Positions 22,186-33,801 of a stretch of 64,000 nt of DNA are shown piece by piece. A program made the translations under genes and the position numbers. This DNA comes from Crambe crambe (Eukaryota > Porifera > Demospongiae > Poecilosclerida > Crambeidae). The stretch is taken from assembly GCA_963924555.1 (NCBI GenBank), contig OZ004583.1:5303501-5367500 (forward strand). The letters run 5' to 3'. Below the pieces are notes generated by a model. The model saw only the letters and a list, made by a program, of their open reading frames with translations, searched no databases and was not told the origin of the DNA. Position 1 is the stretch's first letter; each line of letters starts with the position of its first letter.

Positions 22186-23480
22186 CAAGTCATTGTGTCT
22201 TAAGACATCTTCACGTTCATGTCAACCTAAACTTAAAAGGGAAAATGTCTTCCACTGACATAGAACTTTTTTCTCTCTCTATTATTATAATATGGGACCA
22301 ATGGCTGTTGAGGTGGCCTACATTTAACGAGAATTTAACCCAGTACTAGGCAACTGCCTAAGTCGGTGAAGGTGTGTGGAATACAATGTATCACTCACTT
22401 TTTACTCCTTTAACAAAGACACGTCGCATGGAGTATGCTGCAGTATGTGATCGTGCTTTCTGTCAACTTAACTTTTGTATTAAAATCAGAGGACAAGGTC
22501 TACTGGCAATGGAGTGCCAAACACAAAGTATCGAAAGCTTGCAGCTCCCAGTCTGGACACATGATCAGCTCTAACATAATGTTAGAGCACCCTCAGGCTG
22601 AAAATTATAACGTGCAATATACTTGTATAGTCAAATTGGTGGTTGAATTATGAAGCAGTTTTACTATTAGTGGTATTCACTTCTGGGAAGTTTTGAGGTC
22701 AAATTCATTAGAGGCCTTTGCAGACTCCATCAAGGACAATCAATGGCCAGTACACATGCGATGAATGTATAAGCGATGGATGTCATACAATTCTTGTCTA
22801 CAATAATCATATGAAGTAGGTGACTCCTTGGATACAAGGCAGCCAGTTGTAGTAGCTATCCACTCACATTTGTCACCACTGAGACACAAATATAATTAAT
22901 TTTTTGGCACAATTCATTCTTGGTATTGTAATGTGGCCGACTTGCGGAATATCTCGCAATCAGAGTAGGAGGTTTACAGCAGCAAATATTATCTTATAAC
23001 TCACGATTTTAGCACACTAACAACTGACAAGACTACTACTTATATATACTAGACAGAAAGATGATGACCTAATGTATGATGTGTGTATGCAGTGACCCAT
23101 TGATGTGAATGCATGGTGGAGTTTACAGTCAGTCGTGGACTATGACACAAAATATAACTAAATCTCAGACACAACACGACATCAATCTGTAGCTAAACTG
23201 TCACTATCCACAATCAATGGATGGCTAGGCCACAAAAGTATTAACTAAGGTTAACACTTATTAAAACTACTTAACACTGTTACAGTATGATGATGTTATT
23301 ACAGAATGATACTGACCAGCCACCTCTCAAGAAGCATGCTGCTGATAATGATCAACCTACTAGTTACTGTACTTGACAATGGAGACAAGGTATGTTATAG
23401 TAATTAACTGTTCAGATGTGAATGATGTGCAAAACAATAATAGGATCTTATCCTTAACCGTGCCAAAAAAAAAAGAAAAA
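22186..23480. other. Mostly non-coding; one weak open stretch
   Basis: An open frame at 22435-22653 (LKSEDKVYWQWSAKHKVSKA) could be coding but no domain is recognised. The rest shows no gene. Confidence 0.3.
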
Positions 23481-23489
23481 AAGAGGAGA

Positions 23490-23881
23490 TGGAAAGGACT
23501 TTGAGAGAGTTTATTAGCAGTGGAAAAATGTGTGAAGTGAAAGTTAAGCCAGAATGTGAGGAAGATGACATAATTAAAGGTGTAAATGTGATGTGGATAC
23601 CATCTAACAGTTGATGGATATGCTATTCACAAGGGAAGAGCTGGCATCATCTTTTAATGTTCAAATCAAAGAAAAGTGATAAGCCTGCCCTAGATCACTC
23701 AAAGGTACAACGAATTCTTGGGGGGGGGGGGGGGTGGTTTGTGGAATGCAAGTACGGTGATACTTGGAACATTAAAACGCTAACTGCAAAACTGAACCAG
23801 AAGTGCTGTGACTCTGTACAAAAAAAAATTGACTTGAGTTCTTGCAGCATTGACTTATTGCTTTATTTGATGAAGAAATAG
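23490..23881 (+). pseudogene. BEN-domain-like fragment
   Basis: Pieces read MDMLFTREELASS (about 23610-23650, one frame), then KSKKSDKPALDHSKVQRIL (next frame), then ECKYGDTWNIKTLTAKLNQK. The LFT-EELA-S, LD-x-KV and W-x(3)-L-x-(K/A) pattern is that of a C-terminal BEN domain, a DNA/protein-binding module. A run of 14 Gs at about 23721-23734 interrupts it, and frames differ before and after. A degenerate copy. Confidence 0.5.
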
Positions 23882-23889
23882 ACTGGGTC

Positions 23890-24310
23890 TAAGACAATGT
23901 ATGAACCATGGCACTGGATAGAGATTAATGCATGAATAGAGATTCTAACATGTACTGAAGATAATGCATGAACCATACCATACACTGGACAGAATCTAGC
24001 AAGACACATTCAAGACAGCTGGCAAACTGGACAGAATCTAGCAAGATACATTCAAGACAGATCTAGCACGATACATTCAAGACAATGCATAAATCATGGC
24101 ACACACTGGACACAGATACACTAGGCAAGATACATTCTAGACAGTGCATGAATTATGGACAGAATTTAGCAAGATACATGCATATACTGGATACAATCAA
24201 GCAAGAAACAATGGTACAGATATACCAAGGAACTTTCAAGACAATGCATGAACCATGGTACACATTTGATAGAATCTAGCAAGACACATTCAAGATAACA
24301 CATCAACCAT
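23890..24310. repeat. Degenerate minisatellite
   Basis: Irregular recurrence of ACAGAATCTAGCAAGA, TACATTCAAGACA and ATGCATGAACCATGG, with units of 40-70 bp. Spacing is not regular and unit order varies. Confidence 0.75.
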
Positions 24311-24547
24311 AGCAGTTACTTGATAAGATCACACATGTATCGTGTGTGAATCTTTGAAAGATCTGGCATGAAAATGTTTCAATTTCATGCAAGAACCATA
24401 CAAAACATTCTTACATGAACTTTGAAAAGTTTCTAGTCAATATCTTGTCAGGTATTTTTGATAGGGAAGTATTAGTATTAAGGCCTCTCTGCCATGTCCC
24501 AACAGAGCCAATTCCAACTATTACAAACACCTGGCCTTCTGTGTTAT

Positions 24548-24662
24548 AGTATTATTATTTATTTATTTATTTGTTTGTTTGTTTATTTGTTTGTTTGTTT
24601 ATTTATTTATTCATTTATTTGTTTATTTACTTATTTATTTATTTATTTATTCATTTATTACT
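24548..24662. repeat. (ATTT)n/(GTTT)n tetranucleotide microsatellite
   Basis: About 28 tetranucleotide units mixing ATTT, GTTT, CATT and ACTT. Confidence 0.95.
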
Positions 24663-26069
24663 AGACGTCTTCTCACCTTTAACTCTTATCTATAATATAC
24701 TTTAAAACCACCACTAATTTCTTGAGCTGTAAATTTTAGCATTATGAAAAAAAAAATTCACTTGGTAGCTACCAAGATATTAGTGATATGGTGTTATACT
24801 AATTCATACGCAACCCGAGTGCATGGAGACAGAGGGTCCAGCTCTTCACTAGAGCACATGAAGACAGAGAGTCCAAGAGATGGAGGGTCCCGCAGAGATT
24901 GAATGCATCACCTTCTCCCGTGTGTCCAGCCAGCAGTAAGATTTGAATAATGTCCACACCAGATACTTTCCCTATTCATTGCTATAATACCTGGATATGT
25001 AAAATGATAAGATATTACTCAGCCTCAGTAGGGAGAGAGAGAGAGAGATTACACCATGAAGTTTCTCATCACTGCCCACCTGAACCACATTGTACCTGCC
25101 TTTTGATTACAAAAGATTCTATCTGGAGCCCACCTTATTGACTACAAATCAAAGTCTAACCTCATTTGATCAGAATAGGGACCAGGATGTTTATTCTGCA
25201 TTTGGCCAGCTGTCAGGACAGCCTCTGATACACGTATTACCTAATTGATGACTGAGGACTGAACCAATCTACATTTTTCCCTAGACTGTAATTAATCTGC
25301 AGCACTTAATATTAGTTCTCATGGTAACACCAGTATATATTCTAGTCTAGATCAAACACAAGAACTCTAACACCAGCATGCTGTAGTTGTACAAGCTGAA
25401 GCTGCTACATGTTTCAGGAACTGCTACAGACACTTGCTTCTTTTTCAGAAGTAAAAACTACAAACAGTTGTTAAACAACTTTACAGTGATCAGTGTGCTC
25501 TAAATAGAAAAGAACCAGCAAGCAAGGGAGTTCAGAAACACTCCACAAGAGGATAACCTTTTAAATCACTTCTTGACCACCAATCTTAAAGGAGGTTGTC
25601 TCTTTTACAGAAGTCAAAAACAATGGTACAAACACTACTCCACATAATATGTCACACAACTACTGACAACCAGTGAAGACCTTTCTTCGTGAGAGACTGT
25701 ATATACAGGCCTGGGAACAAGCTGTTACAATCAACACGTAACATTCAATAAACATGCTTATACTAATAAAGCCAAAAGAATGCTCAGCCTAACTTCCACA
25801 GTTAGCTAACAGGTTCCAAAAACATCACACTCCACCACAAATTACCTTTTAACAGCTTTACAGGTCGAGTAAGGAATCTTCTTCAGATTGGATCCATGGA
25901 AGGAATAAAAATCAAGCACGTGTTCATGATTAAGAAGTAGACGCATATGCGCAGTTCAAAGGTTCGCGCGCCAATACAGCGTTTGAATGCATGCGCGCGC
26001 ATGAGCTAAATGGGTGTGTCCGTATGGTGGTGAGGACTTGAAAAAAATTCTAAGTCAGAAGTACGGATT
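24663..26069. other. Intergenic, no gene recognised
   Basis: No supported gene. Around 25940-26005 there is a short CpG-rich island-like patch (GGTTCGCGCGCC, CATGCGCGCGCATG palindrome) in otherwise AT-rich DNA. Confidence 0.4.
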
Positions 26070-26485
26070 ATGAACCTGGTGCAGTCAGTGAACCCTACAG
26101 TGGAGAAGCAAAAGTCCTGATACTGTACTACATATACAATCATTACAGCTAATAAGTAGCTGTAATCATAAGACAGTAGTACACAATTTATGCTTGCAGC
26201 TAGTCATTCCATAGCGTGACATAACTATGCCCCATCTTACAAGTGGAACTAGAGTCAATGGACATACGTATACTGCATGATTATTACCAGATCAAGGGGG
26301 CTTAGTGCAGCATTAATTAATAAATTAGCTATAGCTATAATTGTGTCTCTCCTGCATTTTGAAGTCAAGTAGCTAGCGAATGATATATTTCACTGAGTAT
26401 ATGAGTTATGTGGAATACATGCCTGAAGTATAGAGTGGTGAGGAGTTATATAGAGTTCTCTGGAGTTCCCCTGCACTACTAGGTT

Positions 26486-26729
26486 CAGGGGTGTAATCTT
26501 GAGGTTTCAATTGGTCAGGCTATTGTGACCACACAGTGCGCAAAGCACACCATCTGGGGGCATGACCCCCCCCCCCCCCCCCCCCCCCCCCCAGGAAATT
26601 TTTATGATTTATGGTGTCTGAGAAGCAATGTGAGGGGGTTGGCATGTGATATATTGATAAAAAAATTTCCAAACAAGGATAGTCTGTTTTCATGTCCAGC
26701 AATGAAGTCATTTGGAGATTACCCCCCTG
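26486..26729. mobile_element. MITE with CAGGGG termini and 27-C tract
   Basis: Ends CAGGGGTGTAATCT and GAGATTACCCCCCTG are inverted repeats, flanked by AGGTT on both sides (26481-26485, 26730-26734). The paralogous site near 38758 is uninterrupted. A run of 27 C residues lies at 26566-26592. Confidence 0.75.
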
Positions 26730-26933
26730 AGGTTAGCTATATATGAACATACAGCATAACTACATAGCTATGATTGGAATCCATTGATACGTACATTGAA
26801 TATAGAATTTTAATCATCATATGAATTAGCTAGTGGGAATATGGATGGTGGCTATAGCTAGCTGATGCTTCACTATGTCTGAACCCATATAGCTTCTCTA
26901 ACAGCTATGTCAGATAAAACATTTCGGGAAGTG

Positions 26934-26939
26934 TATAAA
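26934..26939 (+). promoter_or_regulatory. TATA-like element of the first A gene
   Basis: TATAAA in the conserved block GGGAAGTGTATAAACTGACT, 95 bases before the ATG at 27034. The same block precedes the other A genes (39691, 43420, weaker at 50225). Confidence 0.5.
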
Positions 26940-27033
26940 CTGACTGCATGCATGAGCTAACTTCATAATAACAGCTATAGTTAGCTAGCTATAGGAATTC
27001 AGATGATTATGATATAGCTGTTGGATTACCAGA

Positions 27034-27189
27034 ATGATGATGCTTGGAATGAAATTTATCGTGGTGATCATACTGGCCTTTGCTCCTACAATCTATGGAC
27101 AATCTATCAATGGTAAATACTGTATACTAGCTATAGTATTAATCATGCAACTTTATATAGTCTAATTGATGGGCCTATAGTCTAATTAC

Positions 27190-27267
<78 letters not shown>

Positions 27268-27607
27268 GCCTCTTACTGCTATTGGATCTGTAGTACTAGC
27301 TGGAGTTCTGTGTATCATAATTTGCTGCATTGCCTGTTCTTGCTATTATTATTATTTCTGTCACAATCCCTTGAGATCAAGATCAAGGCACATAGGACAA
27401 AGCATAGTAACTTCTACCCATGACCCCCCACCAAGCATTCATATTTTCCAATCTCAAGACTCCTCTCAAGATCCCTTGGCCCAGCTAAAAGATCACCCAC
27501 TGAAGGACTCCCAGCTACATGAACCTCCTCCTCCATCATATGATGTTGCCATGCAATATCCAACTGAACAAGTGACCTTTCCATGTCCAGCTACTACTAC
27601 TTATTAA
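27034..27607 (+). CDS. Small signal-peptide/TM/PPxY membrane protein, class A copy 1
   Basis: Two exons, 27034-27112 and 27267-27607, joined in phase 1 across a 154-bp intron with GT-AG ends; 139 residues. Exon 1 encodes a signal peptide (MMMLGMKFIVVIILAFAPTI, then YGQ). Exon 2 gives about 8 lumenal residues, a TM helix VVLAGVLCIIICCIACSC, a YYYYF stretch, then a basic and proline-rich tail with DPLAQLKDHPLKDSQL and the PPPPSYDVAM motif, a PPxY-type WW ligand. Cysteines at the inner membrane face could be palmitoylated (inference). ATG 27034 is the first of three in-frame ATGs. A poly(A) signal AATAAA lies at 27690-27695. Four close paralogues follow the same plan. The family is unknown to me. 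The best functional guess is a membrane adaptor that recruits WW-domain proteins such as NEDD4-type ligases. Confidence 0.8.
27193..27264 (+). repeat. (TC)36 tract serving as intron polypyrimidine tract
   Basis: 72 bases of uninterrupted TC end directly at the AG acceptor (27265-27266) of class A copy 1. Confidence 0.9.
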
Positions 27608-28004
27608 CATATTAATAATTAGCTGCTATAATTCCATGAATGACTCCATTCACTTGCATATTTAAACTTAATGATTGTTTACATGTGCTAATAAATGAAC
27701 TCCATTACAATTTGACTGATCCTATATATACAATGAGTGCAAGGCCTAACCTAGCTTGTCATAACTACACTGCCTTCAGTAAGTACGTACGTATAGCAAG
27801 GAAATTTCCCATAATATGAAGCTCTATAATGACAAGTGAGTCAGATGTCTGTCAATCAATAAATTAAGGCATCAATAATCAGTTATAATAATGTACTAAT
27901 TAAGTACCATTGAAATTTCTAGCTACATGCAGTCACTTTAAGTTCCATGGACTTAGTTATGTGCCTCATGGCTTGGGTTATGTGCCTCATGGCTTGGATA
28001 GCAG

Positions 28005-28118
28005 AAATTGAGCGGCAATTTATCTTGGATGGTGTAAAGGTTGACTTGAGAGCAGATGGAAGAGGATGTAGGGATGTGAGACACTTTGCTATAGGGACAG
28101 GTGTGGTCTCCAACACCA
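28005..28118 (+). pseudogene. Exosome subunit EXOSC7 (Rrp42)-like exon
   Basis: A 114-bp segment flanked by AG on the left (28003-28004) and GT on the right (28119-28120). It encodes IERQFILDGVKVDLRADGRG, then CRDVRHFAIGTGVVSNT. This is the N-terminal start of the RNase PH-type subunit EXOSC7/Rrp42, where DLR-x-DGRG and VVSNT are conserved. No further exon of the gene follows. The matching place in the third unit (about 44355) lacks it. It is an isolated exon, possibly moved by segmental duplication. Confidence 0.65.
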
Positions 28119-28169
28119 GTAATATTACTTCTGAGATTGACAACACACAGTCTTGGAGTAGCTAATAGC

Positions 28170-29340
28170 TCTATACATAAGAGTATTGCTAGCAGCTACA
28201 GCTGTTGTGACTTAAATCGAAAAGGGTTAATGTGAATTCAAATTTTCTATGTCTTCCTGACATGAATTGATTCTAATGTAGTTAGTCTCATATTTCTTTG
28301 GGGGAAAATAACAGCTAGTTAATATATGTAGCTACAGTAGTATGTAGATTTTGGGAAGCTTCAAAGCTTGCATGCTCTAGACTTTGGGGAATATTTGGCT
28401 CCAGAGAAGCAGTTACGTACAGTACCAGTGCAAAAAGATGTGCATTCAGGATTTTAGAAAAGGGAGTGGATTAAATTATGTCCATTTAAGGATTTGAAGC
28501 AGTTTATTGGGAGGTTATACTACAAGGTAGACATGATGTTGGGGAGTTTTATAGTGTGACAATTATGTGTGGGGGCTTTTGTTTTGCAAAGAAACCTGTA
28601 GCTATGAGTTCCATCATAGTATATAGCTAAGGCCTGTAGCCAGCTCAATGGGCTTGAGCCCCTCACCCCCTCCCCTCCCTTTGATGGTAACTTGCATTAA
28701 TTTGCTGAATTGATAAGCATTAATCACCACTGAAATAGCTATAGCTGCATGGTGGAAATTTTTTCACGGTGTAAAAAAAGTGGAGTGGCTTACAGAGCTC
28801 ACAATAACAGTGAGTTACAGGATCATTAGTCCAGCTTGTCCAACCATATACACTGCTATTAGTTGATCATGTCCAGACAATACTATAGAGTGTCACTGTG
28901 AGCCCTGGGCTTACACATACCTAACCACAAAACAGTTATTGTATCCACTTATTTCCCAAACTCTCCTGAAAGCCAACCTGTTGGATAGAACACAATAACA
29001 AGGGAATTCACATTGCAATTCTGTGAAGCCATGAAAATCCTACCCACAAAAATTCCCCACTCTATATAGCTATATATAGCTAGCTATGATTCCAGCATGA
29101 TAAAAGGAATTATTAATAAATATTATAGTAGCTAATAAAATCATACAAGGATATTGTTCTATAGCTTCTGCTAGTTAGCTTCTTTTTTTTTTTTCTTTTT
29201 TTTTTCTTTTTTTCTTTTTTTTAAAATGTACTGTATAGCTAGCTATATAGCTATATATATGCCTTATGCTTTAAAGTCAACAGTCACAACTGTGAGCACT
29301 AGCACTAGCTTATGTAGCTGATTCACCTACATATATATAG
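28170..29340. other. Conserved non-coding spacer between class A and class B genes
   Basis: No gene. The stretch is recognisably repeated at 44440-45640 and partly at 52480-52910 (shared CCCAAACTCTCCTGAAAG, AAAATTCCCCACTCTATATA). A T-rich run (29184-29222) sits at the place where 45485-45518 has a 33-T run. Confidence 0.6.
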
Positions 29341-29359
29341 TGCAGCATTAAGAATCACG

Positions 29360-30189
29360 ATGTTTGAAATGAAAGCTATTGTGGTGATCATAGTATTATT
29401 GGCTCTTGCTCCTACTATCAGAGGACAATATACTGGTGAATCATTAGCTATCTATTGCTAGTATGTATACTTTAATAATTCTTCATTCAAGCATAAGTAG
29501 CTAGTCCATCCCGTAATAATTATTACTGGACTTAAATTAATAGCTAATACTTTTAATGCCAGCCAATTAGTATTAATAGGACATGAAAAATCATGTACCA
29601 CATTAGCTATACTAGCTAGCTATGCTACAAGCCTATCATAAGAGGAGTGTCAATAGCTATAATTTACGTAGCTATGAAGTTAGGCTCGTAGCTCTGTATG
29701 CACCTCACAGTAGTGATTATATGCAGCTAGCTACGTACATGACATTGGTGTATGTAGCTTTTGTGAATAGTGGGTGGTCTTTCTTGGATTGCCGGGATTA
29801 TTTTTGGAGTAATCACTTTAGTTTGTTCCTGTGTGTCCTTCTGTGCTGCTTGTCATCGATATATATATATGAATAGAGAAAATGCATCTAACCCTAACCC
29901 TGGTCGTCCCCGTGCACATCGTCTAAAAGACCGTGGTAATCCAACTATAATACTAGCACAAAATTTGACCAGCAGTGACCCTCCACCATTCCCACCAATA
30001 CTCCAAGGCCCCCTGGCCCCACTGCAGAAATCACAGCCACGAGACCCCCTACTGCAGAATCCCCAGCTACAAGACCCCCAACTGCAAGAAGCTCCACCTC
30101 CATCATATAAGATGGCTATGCAATTGCAAGCTCTCACTCCTAATCCAACTGCTCCCCCAACTGCACCTCCTCCAGCAGCATACCAGTAG
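29360..30189 (+). CDS. Small signal-peptide/TM/PPxY membrane protein, class B copy 1
   Basis: Exons 29360-29435 and 29771-30189, phase 1, intron 335 bp; 164 residues. Exon 1 encodes a signal peptide (MFEMKAIVVIIVLLALAPTI, then RGQ) clearly related to class A. Exon 2 starts VGGLSW, then a TM helix IAGIIFGVITLVCSCVSFCA with CxC and CAAC cysteines, then NPNPGRPRAHRLKDRGNPT, SSDPPPFPPILQGPLAP, a repeated Q-L-Q-D-P stretch and the WW ligand APPPSYKMAM, ending in PTAPPTAPPPAAYQ. Same architecture as class A with a longer tail. The only intact class B copy in the window. The upstream block up to ATG (TTATGTAGCTGATTCACC and on) is conserved with copies 2 and 3. Confidence 0.75.
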
Positions 30190-30368
30190 TTATCATTACA
30201 GTGGAGTAAACTGGTTTCTTTTGTTGTTGTTGTTGTTTTTTTTGTTGTTTTTTTTCATTAGCCATGTGCATTTGTAACTCATAACCTAATTAGCTACTGC
30301 AATTGTATACTGAATTTTTTGCCACCGTCAACTAGCTACAAGCTACATAATACACTCTCCTTATGATT

Positions 30369-30467
30369 CCATGTGTTTCCTGTTCTTGTGATTATCATCA
30401 CTGTCCTTATCTAGGCTTAACAACAACATAGCATAAGAGGTGGAAGGTGGGGGCTGTAGGGGCTAGA

Positions 30468-30500
<33 letters not shown>

Positions 30501-30835
30501 ATTCAGAAGGTGGGGGCTGAGCCCCCTCAAAAATGATGGATTATGACATCATATTCTGAGTCAAGCTAAATATTCAGTGGGAATTGAGACATCACCCTAG
30601 AACCTCAGAGAATGTACCAGATGCAATCCAAAATTTTCCTGGGGGAGCATACACCCAGACCCCCCTAGATGGCATGCTTTGCATGCTAGTGTGGTCACAC
30701 TTTTTTTACACTCAGCTCCCCCAAATAGATGACCTTCCTCCCCCTATGCATAGGATAAAGCATGGTATGACCCCCCACCAAGCTTCCAATCTCAAGATCC
30801 CTTGACAAGACCCCTTGGCCTAGCTAAAAAATCAC
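30369..30835 (+). pseudogene. Class A-prime remnant interrupted by a MITE
   Basis: 30369-30430 matches exon 2 of class A copy 4 after the TM (TTCCTGTTCTTG, GGCTTAACAACAACATA). 30750-30835 resumes with GATAAAGCATGGTATGACC and CCCTTGGCCTAGCTAAAA. Exon 1, the TM and the end of the tail are missing. Confidence 0.65.
30431..30749. mobile_element. MITE with 29-C tract inside the A-prime remnant
   Basis: Ends GCATAAGAGGTGGAAGG and CCTTCCTCCCCCTATGC are imperfect inverted repeats, with ATA on both sides. A run of 29 Cs lies at 30469-30497. Other A copies are uninterrupted here. Confidence 0.6.
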
Positions 30836-31024
30836 CCCATGCAGAATACCTTTATTCATTACATAGGCCAAACCAATTAAATTTCCTCCAAAAAATACAA
30901 AAATCAATGCACTTCCAGCTGCATTCTAACATGTAGAGCTGTGTAGCTAGCTAGCTACATTATCTGCATTTTAATTACTAGCTAGCTAACTTGGCCTACA
31001 TTTTTAATGCTAACTTGGTCTGCA

Positions 31025-31729
<705 letters not shown>

Positions 31730-31985
31730 GCACCTCATTTGACTCGTCTAACAGCTTTGTCTAGCTCTTCAAAGTTTGATCTTCTCACCATTTTTCTCTT
31801 CTTGACGCAGTCACCTTCTTGAATCTCTGCTAAGAATGTCTAGCTTGGCTTTATTTTCACGATGTTGTGAACAGTAGATTTTCCAACATCGAACTCAGCT
31901 GCTACACTTGTTAGACTTCTTACTAGCTGATTAATTCTTTCTCTTTCCAGCCTTTCCAGCCTATTCGAATCTCTCTGGATAATAG
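31730..31985 (-). pseudogene. Tigger/pogo-type transposase N-terminal HTH scrap
   Basis: The minus strand reads RSLTSVAAEFDVGKSTVHNI, VKIK, then a stop, and EGDCVKKRKMVRRSNFEEL. This is the first CENP-B/Tigger helix-turn-helix and the start of the second. It is fused on its upstream side to hAT sequence. A second copy lies at 55080-55282. Confidence 0.65.
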
Positions 31986-32001
31986 CAGCTGCACCATTCA
32001 A

Positions 32002-32852
32002 TCATCCAGCCATATTTCCAGCACCATCAAAGCATTGTCCCCATAGTTTGGAAAGAGGAAATCCACGCATATTTAGCTCCTCAATTAGTTTGGTTGCAAT
32101 TGCATGCCCAGTAGTACCATCATCACACAGTATGAAGTCAAGAAATTCCTCCCTGATGTTGTTGTCTTGATCAACAAACCTAATAACGAATGGCATTTGT
32201 TCTTTGTTCTTACAGTCAACAGCTTCATCAGCTGAAATAGCATAAAAAGGTTGTTGACGAACTTCATACAAAAATTTTTCCCTCACCCAGTCCCCAGCAC
32301 ACTTGATAATCTCATTCTGGATCAGTGGAGACTGATACTTGATTGATTTGGACCCACTGAAATGTTCTAAAAGTGCCTGATCACCACTTTCAGCACAAAA
32401 TTGCAATAGCTAATGCTAGAAAGTTACCTGGATTTCCATCAGCATGTTCACCAAGATTCCATCCAGACTTGTGACTCTGTCCTCCAGAGCTATATTTTGA
32501 CGTGCGCAAAATATAACTGTTTTTTATGATAGATATTATCTTTCTTTTGTTTTGTGTAATAGCATCATTATTGAAAAAAACAAACAAAAAAAACAACAAC
32601 AAAAACACAAGGAATGCATCTTCTGATGGAGAATATGCTAACCACTTATTATCATTTAACCATTGATATCTAAAGTGCCAGGCCGGTTCGACCATACATA
32701 GAATGAGTAGGAAAGTGAAAATTTGCTGCTGGTTGGAAGATAGTCCTTGCTGCATCTAGCTTCTTGGTTGGTGTTTTGGCAACTTTCTTTCCACTAACAT
32801 AGAGTGCAATATCACCTGATAAAATTAATGCTGCAAATGAACATGAATTCAT
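32002..32852 (-). pseudogene. hAT-type transposase fragment (TTF finger and DUF4371-like region)
   Basis: Upper part: RYQWLNDNKWLAYSPSEDAF (about 32675-32615), matching the start of a TTF-type finger, broken by an A/C simple repeat. Lower part (32406-32002): ALLEHFSGSKSIKYQSPLIQ, NEIIKCAGDWVREKFLYEV, FYAISADEAVDCKNKEQMPF and GQCFDGAGNMAG. The ISADE-x-D and GQ-x-DGA-NM motifs are those of the DUF4371/ZMYM-type hAT family. It ends at a stop after GNMAG and lacks the C-terminal dimerisation region. Confidence 0.75.
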
Positions 32853-32891
32853 TCTAGTGTGGTAATCTCACCAGGAACAAGTTCGGCACTT

Positions 32892-32903
32892 GATGATGAT
32901 GAC

Positions 32904-32935
<32 letters not shown>

Positions 32936-32980
32936 CAATGATGATGATAATGATGATGATGATGACAATGATGATGATGA
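32892..32980. repeat. (GAT)n microsatellite
   Basis: About 29 GAT units with a few GAC/AAT variants; the methionine/aspartate-rich frames over it are not genes. Confidence 0.95.
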
Positions 32981-33801
32981 TGATGGAGGAACAATGGAAG
33001 AGGATTCTACTATGGTCTACCAGAGATAGACTTGAAGTATCACACTCTAAATCTCTCCTGGGTCGTTTCTCTGATGAAGGACTATCATTTTCAACTGAAG
33101 GACTACCATTTTCAACTGAAGGACTATCATTTCCTGCAAACGATCTCTAGAAAAAGGACTTCAAAGAAGACTGCTTGGCCATTTTCCAACTAGCAGAGCT
33201 ACATAGGCAGCTGTAAATGTGACAGTGTGGTGGTAGTTTAATTGGAATTAAGGAGTAGTATAGACCACTAAACAGCCAAATGCTCTACTGCCAAAATACT
33301 CTCCTGTACATAACCACCAGGTGTTAGGCTATCAGTGCATTGAGAGTTGGTAGGTGAAAGGTGGGGAGGGGCAACCTGTGAACAATAGTAGTTACGCAGA
33401 CTTTGTGAAGACTCACAACCGCCTGGTGCAGATGTTTCAGAACCCTACAGTGGGGTAAACATAAATCCTGTGACAGTGGGTGACATGGAATCCTGCATTG
33501 TCTGATCAGACCTCACAATGACCACTAGTAGAATAGTTTACATATAGTCTCTCTATGATATTAGCTATACTTACATCCATGAACTTAACCTGAATGATTA
33601 GCTAGCTATATAGTTAGCTACGTGGCACTTAAATAATTATGAAAAGAAGCTGCGTACAAAGTACACTTAGCTAAGCTACGTATAGCTAGCTATGGTTAGC
33701 TAAGGCACATGTAATTTTACCACTGCGTGGTTATTATTATTTCCCAATCCCCTTAGGGCTGGTGCCTCTGGATCTATTCCTAATACGTAGCTAGTGGTGA
33801 T
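32981..33801. other. Spacer upstream of the C remnant
   Basis: Three copies of a 27-bp unit (GGACTATCATTTTCAACTGAA) lie at 33079-33137. From 33478 on it is paralogous to 41148-41490 (GACATGGAATCCTGCATTGT). 33765-33801 corresponds to the start of the C-type exon remnant that the LTR element splits. Confidence 0.6.

Noticed and set aside
23890..24310. Possible regularly spaced repeat array
   Set aside because: Units and spacers are irregular and diverged; this is a degenerate minisatellite, not a CRISPR-like array, and the genome is eukaryotic.
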